The notes beneath the pieces were generated by a model that made no database searches, was not told the origin of the DNA, and saw only the letters and a program-made list of their open reading frames with translations. This document shows positions 56,630-64,000 of a stretch of DNA of 64,000 nucleotides, in pieces (position 1 is the first letter of the stretch; each line of letters starts with the position of its first letter). The translations under genes and the position numbers were made by a program. The stretch is taken from positions 992,001-1,056,000 of the forward strand of contig NC_015389.1 in NCBI RefSeq assembly GCF_000195315.1. The letters are read 5' to 3'. Source of the stretch: Coriobacterium glomerans PW2. Lineage in GTDB: Bacteria > Actinomycetota > Coriobacteriia > Coriobacteriales > Coriobacteriaceae.

Positions 56630-56649
56630 GATTAGACAGTTGCCTAATC
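56630..56649 (+). promoter_or_regulatory. MarR-like operator at the transcription start
   Basis: GATTAG (56630-56635) and CTAATC (56644-56649) form perfect inverted arms around ACAGTTGC. The TTAGRCA..TGYCTAA layout resembles operators of MarR-family repressors. It begins 9 bases after the -10 and would block initiation when bound. No regulator gene is nearby. Confidence 0.6.
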
Positions 56650-56735
56650 GTAATGCAGCGCGGGAACGAGGGGGAGGCGCGCGGGCAAGACCGCAAGCCG
56701 TCCGGTCTCGATCCCGTCGAAACGAAGGGATCATC

Positions 56736-57188
56736 ATGCGAAAGAATCAGAAGATCATGATCGGAGGCGGCATCGGGATCGTTCTGATCCTGGCGTGCGT
56801 TGCCGTCGCGCTTTTCGTCACCTCAGGTCAGCAGCAGGCAGCGCAGACGAAACCTGGTCTGCCCGACTGGACCGATGAAGCCGCGGTGCGCAAGGAGGCG
56901 CGCGCGCTCATCGATGAGGCGAACGACCACGACTGGGATGCGCTCGCAGGGAAGGTCTCCGCCACAGTGAAGACATCGAAATCAGAACTTATCAAAGGCT
57001 TCAAAAATTCCGAGGCGACCATGGATGCGTTCGGAGCCTTCAAATCATATGATGATGTCGCGTACTACCAGAGCGCGTCAGGAGATCAGGCGATAATCGT
57101 GCAGCAGGCGACCCACGAGAATGCCAAGGTCCAGTACAGCGTCGCCTTTGAAAAAGATGGGGGTTGGTCAATGTTCCGGTTCAAATGA
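56736..57188 (+). CDS. DUF3887-like membrane-anchored protein
   Basis: A 150-residue protein with a basic start (MRKNQK), one hydrophobic helix (residues 8-28, IMIGGGIGIVLILACVAVAL), and an extracytoplasmic domain. That domain's pattern (EARALIDEANDHDWDALAGK; GAFKSYDDVAYYQ; ending WSMFRFK) fits DUF3887-type NTF2-like folds. AAGGGA lies 5 bases before ATG 56736; an in-frame ATG at 56628 would start inside the operator. The next gene is a YhfC-family protease, and this pairing occurs elsewhere. Function unknown; a substrate, ligand-binding or accessory role is possible. Confidence 0.7.
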   Translation: MRKNQKIMIGGGIGIVLILACVAVALFVTSGQQQAAQTKPGLPDWTDEAAVRKEARALIDEANDHDWDALAGKVSATVKTSKSELIKGFKNSEATMDAFGAFKSYDDVAYYQSASGDQAIIVQQATHENAKVQYSVAFEKDGGWSMFRFK

Positions 57189-57325
57189 TCTGGGTTGCGG
57201 GCTGGTTGCATGACCTGTGCCGAAACTGAGACGAGGCGCCCCTCGAGAGCATCGGTCCTGCGTCGGCCCGAGGCGGTTGCGCACGACCGATCCGATGAAC
57301 AATGCCTATCTGCAAGGAGGAAATG

Positions 57326-58183
57326 ATGGTCTCGATCGCTTCGATCATATGTCTGGCGGCGTCGGCGCTGATAGCTGTGGGCGGTCCGTTTATCTTGTTC
57401 TTCGTCACTCGAGCCCGCCTGCATGTTCGATTCATCCCCGTGCTGATAGGCGCGGTCACCTTCATCGTGTTCGCAGGGGTCTTTGAGCAGATCCTTCATG
57501 GGGTCGTCTTGTTCAGGCTCTTTCCCCGGCTCATCTCGACCCTGCCGTTCGTCTACGCACTCTATGGAGCTTTGGCCGCCGGGGTGTTCGAGGAGCTCGG
57601 ACGCGCCTGCGCCTTCCTTATGCTCCGCCGCTCGCATCGCCCCGCCGAGGGCGTCGAGCGGGCCATAGGATATGGTATCGGTCACGGCGGGATCGAGTCG
57701 CTTCTGGGTCAGGGATTGCAGGTGCTCAATGAACTGATCTTGGCCATCATGGCCAACAGCGTGGGCGCATCCCAGCTCATCGCGTCTCTTTCAGCAGACA
57801 AGCAGATGGTGGTGGAGCAGCAGCTTCAGCAATTGCTGGCCAATCCGTCGATCTCCTGGCTCCTCTTCGGCTTTGAACGCGCCTGCTCGATCAGCTTCCA
57901 CATCGCCGCCTCGGTGATCGTGTGGATGGCCGTCAGCGGACTGATCCGCAAAAGCTGGATCGTCGGCGCGATCCTGCTGCACGCGCTCAGCGATTTCGGT
58001 GCCGGTCTGTACCAGGCCAATGCTCTGCCGATATGGGCGACTGAGCTCTGGGCCATTGCGGTCGCTCTGCTCACCATCGGCGTCGCGGTGCGTCTCTATC
58101 GGGCCTCGCGGCGAAAAAGTGCCGCGAGGCCTGACTCCGCTGAAGCCGCCGAGCCGGCACCGGATGTCTCCTCTGCCGGGTGA
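57326..58183 (+). CDS. YhfC-family intramembrane protease (CAAX protease clan)
   Basis: A 285-residue protein with about seven membrane helices. The family catalytic features are visible: the Glu pair in GVFEELGRACAF, then GYGIGHGGIES with a conserved His, and HALSDFGAG near the C-terminus. These resemble the active-site glutamates and histidines of the CPBP/PrsW/APH-1 clan. GGAGG lies 5 bases before ATG 57326 (ATG 57323 is too close). It appears co-transcribed with the DUF3887-like gene. Its substrate is unknown. The C-terminal tail is Ala/Pro-rich. Confidence 0.82.
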   Translation: MVSIASIICLAASALIAVGGPFILFFVTRARLHVRFIPVLIGAVTFIVFAGVFEQILHGVVLFRLFPRLISTLPFVYALYGALAAGVFEELGRACAFLMLRRSHRPAEGVERAIGYGIGHGGIESLLGQGLQVLNELILAIMANSVGASQLIASLSADKQMVVEQQLQQLLANPSISWLLFGFERACSISFHIAASVIVWMAVSGLIRKSWIVGAILLHALSDFGAGLYQANALPIWATELWAIAVALLTIGVAVRLYRASRRKSAARPDSAEAAEPAPDVSSAG

Positions 58184-58235
58184 GGGGGAAGAATCGAGCA
58201 GCAGATAGCTATCTGTACAGTGAAAGGCGACGTGC

Positions 58236-58558
58236 ATGGGCTACATCAACCCGAATGCGTTCAAAAGCAGGGCGTCACTTGAGAAAACAGAAAGAGGATC
58301 CTGATCGGGCTCTCGATCGCCTCGATCGGCGTCTTGATTCTCTGTGCGCTTCTTCTCCCGAGCGAGGTCGGCATGCAGCTGACCGCGACATCCGAGCTGG
58401 GAAACTACATGCCGAAGGCGCTGATCCTGCCGGTATTCGCCGTTGTGATCGCGGCGGGCGAGTACATGTTCTATCGCAATCCGTGTCCGCCGTGGCTGCT
58501 CCTCGTCCTGGGCGTCGACTTGCTTGCTGCCCTGAGCCTGGTGTTCAATATGCTCTAG
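58236..58558 (+). pseudogene. Small membrane protein gene with a one-base frameshift
   Basis: From ATG 58236 the frame reads MGYINPNAFKSRASLEK and stops at a TGA 22 codons later. In the next frame the sequence continues naturally as NRKRILIGLSIASIGVLILC and three further hydrophobic segments to 58558. Adding one A to the AAAA at 58284-58287 restores one reading frame of about 107 residues with a basic segment before the first helix. If only the second part is translated, TTG 58334 gives 74 residues. Function unknown. The frameshift may be real or a sequencing error. Confidence 0.55.
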
Positions 58559-58623
58559 ATGCGCGGTGGCACAAGATCCGCGCCGGGCGATGGTGCGTCG
58601 AGGATGCAAAGTTGAAAATGCCG

Positions 58624-58652
58624 TTGGCGTGCGCGGCCGAGCATGGTATTAT
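58624..58652 (+). promoter_or_regulatory. Promoter of tRNA-Val
   Basis: TTGGCG (58624-58629) and TATTAT (58647-58652) are 17 bases apart, 20 bases before the tRNA. Confidence 0.6.
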
Positions 58653-58671
58653 CGAGTACGCTGAATTGCAC

Positions 58672-58746
58672 GGGCGATTAGCTCAGGGGTAGAGCACATC
58701 CTTCACACGGATGGGGTCACAAGTTCAAATCTTGTATCGCCCACCA
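58672..58746 (+). tRNA. tRNA-Val (anticodon CAC)
   Basis: The acceptor GGGCGAT pairs perfectly with ATCGCCC. The anticodon stem CATCC/GGATG encloses TTCACAC, giving anticodon CAC (codon GUG). The T arm is ACAAG-TTCAAAT-CTTGT. CCA is encoded at the 3' end. Confidence 0.95.
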
Positions 58747-58754
58747 CAACACAC

Positions 58755-58793
58755 ACCGGTCTACCAGATCAAACGCGGTAGGCCGGTTTTTTC
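58755..58793 (+). terminator. Terminator after tRNA-Val
   Basis: An 11-bp stem with one G-U pair (58755-58765 with 58777-58787) has an 11-base loop and is followed by a T-run of six. It also separates the tRNA from the convergent lipoprotein gene. Confidence 0.9.
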
Positions 58794-58837
58794 CACACTG
58801 TCCTAATATCTGTCCAAGGAAGTCAGCAGGGGAGCTG

Positions 58838-60310
58838 TCAGCTGATAGCAAAAAGCCGCTGTCTGTTGGAGTTGCCCGAAGCGAGGTACAACGTGCCCTG
58901 CGAATCGACAGGAACGAACGTGTCCCATGCCGTTTTGCCGCATGAGACATCATCGTTGATCCGTTTGAACGCGCCCACATGCCTGCTCTCATAGCTCGCT
59001 TGCCACAGACCGTCCGTGCCCAGACAAATAACAAGCAATCGTGCGGGATCGTCTCTGCACTGCAAGACGATCGGCGTCGTGTCAAGGGAGAAATTCTGCA
59101 CGGTGTCGATCACCTGAAGCGTATTCGCATCAACCAGAGCGATCGAGGCGTCCTCAGCATCCTTTGCTCTCGCAAGGTTGCAAAGTAGGCAACCGTCGAA
59201 GAGCACCGGCCTCGCCTCGCTGGGAATCGTTTGCGCGATGCCAGCCTCTGGAACAGCGCTGAGCGCGACTGCGTCCTCGATGTTCAGCGAGCCCGGCTTT
59301 GCTCTCAGGCGATACAGCGTTCCTTGCCGGGAGAGCGCAAAAAGGCGCGTCGCATCCTCTGGTGCGGTGGTGAGTCCCGTGCCCAACGGCGAATCGATCT
59401 CAATGCGAGCGATCTCGGCTCCGGACTCGTAGTCGAGCAGCAGGACTCCCGTGGCCTCGGGCTCGGGAACCACAAGTCCTGCATCTGAGGCGAACAGCTC
59501 GCTTTGTCCGTCTGTGGAGGCGAATCTCCCCGGATAGGGCAGCGTCCATACCGGCGACCCATCGTCGAGTGATATGCAGATCAGATGCGAACCGGGATCG
59601 ACTTGATAGCTCGAAAATCCGACATAGGCGCGATTTCCCCTGCAGGCGATGTTCGTGACGTGCCAGTTCGCATCCGCGTATGTTCGGTGCACCTCTTCAG
59701 AGCCGTTCGGGAATCGAGTCGTCTCGCTTCCTATCATGGAAGAGGCCTGTACGCACACGGATTTCCACAGTACGTCCAGATCCACAGCTTCAAGGGCGTA
59801 CAACGAGCCGTCCGTGCATGCAACGAGCACCTGATCACCTTCTGTGCCATTGCCTCCCGCTACGGTGATGGCGGCAGCCCCGATAGCTCCTTTCAAGGGC
59901 TTTCGATGCACGAGCCTGCCATCTTGGGCATCGTGCGCGCGCACCTCCTCGCCTGCGCCCAGATAAACAAGGCCGTTCAGCAAAACGAGATTCGACGTGG
60001 AGGCGAAGCCAGCCGTCTGCGCGGCCTCATCGTCTGATTCGGTCGTGCTGTTGGCATATTCCACCACCACCTTCGTCCACCTCACATTTCCCTTTGGAGT
60101 CATGCTGACCAGCGTCGCCCCTGGGGTCGCACCGCCCCCTTCGGGCTCGTTGCCAGCGGCTCCAGAGCCGCTCGAGGACGAGGACCCGGCAGACCCATCG
60201 CGCTGATCGCCTGAGCGGCATCCCGACGCGAAGGTTGCGATGGAGGCCGCGAGAAGCAGTCTGGTTGTGCTGATCAGACGGCGACGCGAGATGAGAACGC
60301 CAGCAAGCAT
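58838..60310 (-). CDS. Secreted beta-propeller (PQQ-repeat-like) lipoprotein
   Basis: A 490-residue exported protein. It has a twin-Arg-like basic start (ISRRRLIS), a hydrophobic stretch and a lipobox ASGC near residue 31. A Ser/Gly/Glu-rich linker of about 40 residues follows. Then come repeated blade-like units typical of PQQ-like propellers (NLVLLNGLVYLGAG, VLVACTDGSLYALEA, RAYVGFSS...LICISLDDGSPVWTL). The fold suggests binding or scaffolding outside the membrane; no enzyme motif is seen. GGGAGG lies about 7 bases before ATG 60310, so the upstream ATG 60325 is not used. It is transcribed against the flow of the region. Confidence 0.8.
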   Translation of the reverse strand: MLAGVLISRRRLISTTRLLLAASIATFASGCRSGDQRDGSAGSSSSSGSGAAGNEPEGGGATPGATLVSMTPKGNVRWTKVVVEYANSTTESDDEAAQTAGFASTSNLVLLNGLVYLGAGEEVRAHDAQDGRLVHRKPLKGAIGAAAITVAGGNGTEGDQVLVACTDGSLYALEAVDLDVLWKSVCVQASSMIGSETTRFPNGSEEVHRTYADANWHVTNIACRGNRAYVGFSSYQVDPGSHLICISLDDGSPVWTLPYPGRFASTDGQSELFASDAGLVVPEPEATGVLLLDYESGAEIARIEIDSPLGTGLTTAPEDATRLFALSRQGTLYRLRAKPGSLNIEDAVALSAVPEAGIAQTIPSEARPVLFDGCLLCNLARAKDAEDASIALVDANTLQVIDTVQNFSLDTTPIVLQCRDDPARLLVICLGTDGLWQASYESRHVGAFKRINDDVSCGKTAWDTFVPVDSQGTLYLASGNSNRQRLFAIS

Positions 60311-60476
60311 AGGAGGACCTCCCATTGTTCAAATGCGAAGCAATCGGAGTATACCGCTCACTTCGTTTCAACGATGCTGCGATACCAGACAAGAGGGGCC
60401 AACGGTCTAGAAGGAACGATGCGATCGAAATGCCCTTTTCGCACAGTGTGACGCATCGCGTTGCGCGAGAACTCCG

Positions 60477-60841
60477 GAATACGCCTTCGCGACCAAGTTG
60501 CTCGGATCGAGCGGAGCGCGCCTGGTGGTCGTCGACGTGTGGGGAACCGCAAGCAAGGCGGATTGGGAGTCGAACATGGACGTCTCCGCCGGCGCGTCCT
60601 CAACAATGCATCACCACGGCTTCAAGGCGACGTGGGACAACGTTCGCGCGGCACTGAGTTCGTGGACCCAGAAAACGGAATAGACCTCGCCTCATCGAAG
60701 ATACTGATCACCGGTCACAGTCGCGGTGCTGCCGTGGCGAATCTGCTCGCTCACGACCTGCTTGTGTCATGGCACCGACCGGTTGAGTTTCGCGCGAGAA
60801 GCGTCTGGTGCACGGCTGCCATCGGATCTGAAAGAAGGATG
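60477..60841 (+). pseudogene. Remnant of a lipase/alpha-beta hydrolase gene
   Basis: The first frame encodes EYAFATKLLGSSGARLVVVD, then VWGTASKADWESNMD, and stops at 60681. One frame over, from about 60655, it continues as NGIDLASSKILITGHSRGAA, with the nucleophile elbow GHSRG at 60711-60725, and VANLLAHDLLVSW. Together they match a secreted class 3-type lipase family in which the VWGTxSxxDW and GHSRG motifs occur in this order. No start codon or signal peptide is left. The catalytic Asp and His regions are gone, and a terminator follows. A deletion and a one-base shift have inactivated it. Confidence 0.65.
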
Positions 60842-60867
60842 ACGCACGACCAATTGTCGTGCGTTTA
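60842..60867 (+). terminator. Terminator-like hairpin after the lipase remnant
   Basis: A perfect 9-bp stem (60842-60850 with 60856-60864) with loop CAATT is followed by TTT. It cuts across the open frame of the lipase remnant, so that frame's end is not authentic. Confidence 0.7.
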
Positions 60868-61003
60868 TGCAGGTAGCTTGATATATAGTCACGTTTGATG
60901 TATTGTTCCGCAAAGCGATCCTGATCCTGTGCGGGGCCTTGTGCGCCTCGCTTCCCATATTCGTCTGTCCGCAGCGCCCTCGGGCACGGTCTGTTAGGTT
61001 GGT

Positions 61004-63017
<2,014 letters not shown>

Positions 63018-63031
<14 letters not shown>

Positions 63032-63314
63032 AGCAGTTGGCGTGGCCCTGGGCATACTGGCACTCGCGCTCCGGCTGTGCTCGATCGCGTTGTGCTGCTT
63101 CGTCGTCATCCTGTGCTTCTCAGGTTTGCCCTCAAGGCTCAACATCGTCGGGCTCATCGTGGACATCTCCCGCGTCCTGCCCCCCTCCATCGCTGGCTAT
63201 GGCGTGATATCGAGTCCGTTCGGCGGGGTGTTCCGCTTCGATTTCTCCCTCATGGCCGTCGCGCTGTTCATACTCGATTTCATCTTCTCGCGCATCGCGC
63301 GCATGCTCCGCTAG
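63018..63314 (+). CDS. Small two-helix membrane protein of unknown function
   Basis: A 98-residue protein. ATG 63018 overlaps the end of the ABC-F gene by 14 bases and has GGAGGAGGAG 7 bases upstream. It has a first hydrophobic segment (residues 6-34, rich in Leu, Cys and Val) and a second near the C-terminus (FDFSLMAVALFILDFIFSRI). The middle carries PSRLNIVGLIVDISRVLPPS. The next gene, 13 bases on, encodes a site-2 protease. No family recognised. Confidence 0.65.
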
Positions 63315-63327
63315 AGAGGCGGTCCTC

Positions 63328-64000
63328 ATGTATAGGTTGTCGTTGTATTCGATCATCATCAGCGTGCTCGCATTGATCATCGGCATCGTCGTTCATGAGA
63401 GCGCGCATGCGCTCGCCGCGTATCTTCTTGGAGACGCGACCGCTCGCTCGCGCGGCCGCGTCTCGCTCAATCCTCTGAATCATATCGATCCGTTCGGCAC
63501 CGTTTTGCTGCCGCTGCTCATGATAGCGATGGGTGGACCGGTGTTCGCGTTCGCCAAGCCCGTACCGGTGCAGGTCAACAATCTCAGGCATCCCAAGCGC
63601 GACGAGCTTTTGGTCTCGCTCGCCGGTCCCGCCTCGAACATCGTGATCGCCTGCCTGTTCACGCTGCTGCTGAGATTGGTTCTCCATTCGGTCGCGATCT
63701 CTTCTGCGACTGATTTTATGGTCAGATCGATCATGGATCTGTCCGTCGAGGCGATTCAGATCAACCTCGCGCTCGCATTTTTCAATCTCATTCCGATCCC
63801 GCCGCTTGACGGGTCCGCCATCCTGGTCGTGTTCCTCAAGGGCCAGGCCCTGCGCACCTACTATGAGATCCAGCGCTATGCCATGTTCGCGTTGCTGATC
63901 ATGCTGTTCGTCTTGCCTCAGTTCTTCCGTATCGATCTGATCTCGCTGTATTTCAGCGTGACCGTGTACCCTGTATTTCATTTTCTGCTGTCATTCGCGA
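63328..64000 (+). CDS. Site-2 protease family (M50) protein, truncated by the window end
   Basis: Starts at ATG 63328 with GAGGCGG upstream and is open to the last base. It is a polytopic membrane metalloprotease without a PDZ domain in the visible 224 residues. The zinc motif HESAH is at residues 23-27, the FNLIPIPPLDGS loop holds the third ligand, and NPLNHIDPFGT matches Rip/SpoIVFB-like members. It is the second site-2 protease in the window and is compact compared with RseP. The small membrane protein just before it may be a partner. Confidence 0.92.
   Translation, partial: MYRLSLYSIIISVLALIIGIVVHESAHALAAYLLGDATARSRGRVSLNPLNHIDPFGTVLLPLLMIAMGGPVFAFAKPVPVQVNNLRHPKRDELLVSLAGPASNIVIACLFTLLLRLVLHSVAISSATDFMVRSIMDLSVEAIQINLALAFFNLIPIPPLDGSAILVVFLKGQALRTYYEIQRYAMFALLIMLFVLPQFFRIDLISLYFSVTVYPVFHFLLSFA

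Noticed and set aside
56736-56820. Lipoprotein signal in the DUF3887-like protein (LILAC)
   Set aside because: The hydrophobic stretch continues well past the Cys and the -2 residue is Leu, so a plain membrane anchor is more likely.

Overview
The window reads as a high-GC Gram-positive chromosome segment, most likely from a member of the Coriobacteriia (Actinomycetota; relatives include Collinsella, Olsenella and Atopobium). This rests on three things: strong GC bias at third codon positions, frequent GTG and TTG starts, and a gene content that combines mre/rodA rod-shape genes, TrmFO, the YqeK HD protein, PPDK with its regulatory protein, the alpha/beta glycyl-tRNA synthetase pair and the MEP isoprenoid pathway. 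The genus is not settled by what I can see.

Regions 1-54.2 kb are almost entirely core chromosome, transcribed rightward in tightly packed operons with many ATGA stop/start overlaps. In order: the end of pnp; a pantothenate operon (panG-like reductase, panB, panC, panD); a PfkB sugar kinase; tRNA-Arg(CCG); a P-type cation ATPase; a zinc-ribbon membrane protein and a TPR membrane protein; the cell-elongation cluster mreB-mreC-mreD-pbp2-rodA followed by a DUF697-like gene; a split radical SAM/DUF2344 pair; rplU-rpmA-obgE-nadD-yqeK-rsfS; dinB on the opposite strand; rpsP-khpA-rimM-trmD-lepB; glyQ-glyS-PPDK regulator-ppdK; rplS-rnhB-yraN-comM-dprA-trmFO-xerC; rpsB-tsf; and pyrH-frr-uppS-cdsA-dxr-rseP-ispG-proS. 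The last run links nucleotide supply, ribosome recycling, undecaprenyl and phospholipid precursor synthesis, and two MEP-pathway steps (dxr, ispG) that feed uppS.

From 54.3 to 60.9 kb, starting at a tRNA-Ala(GGC)/tRNA(CAT) pair and containing tRNA-Val(CAC), the character changes to accessory DNA. It holds an AT-rich toxin-antitoxin remnant whose ribbon-helix-helix antitoxin carries a stop codon, half of an FtsX-type permease joined to unrelated sequence, a DUF3887-YhfC protease pair under a near-consensus promoter with a MarR-like operator, a frameshifted small membrane protein, a leftward beta-propeller lipoprotein and a frameshifted lipase remnant. From 61.0 kb the core-like pattern resumes with an ABC-F ATPase, a small membrane protein and a second site-2 protease that runs off the end.

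The most unusual observations are the helix-turn-helix-like insertion in the cytosolic loop of the RseP-type protease, the operator-controlled DUF3887-YhfC module, the decaying toxin-antitoxin locus, the panG-like gene in place of panE, and several unexplained RNA-level inverted repeats. I see no CRISPR array, insertion sequence, prophage or rRNA operon.
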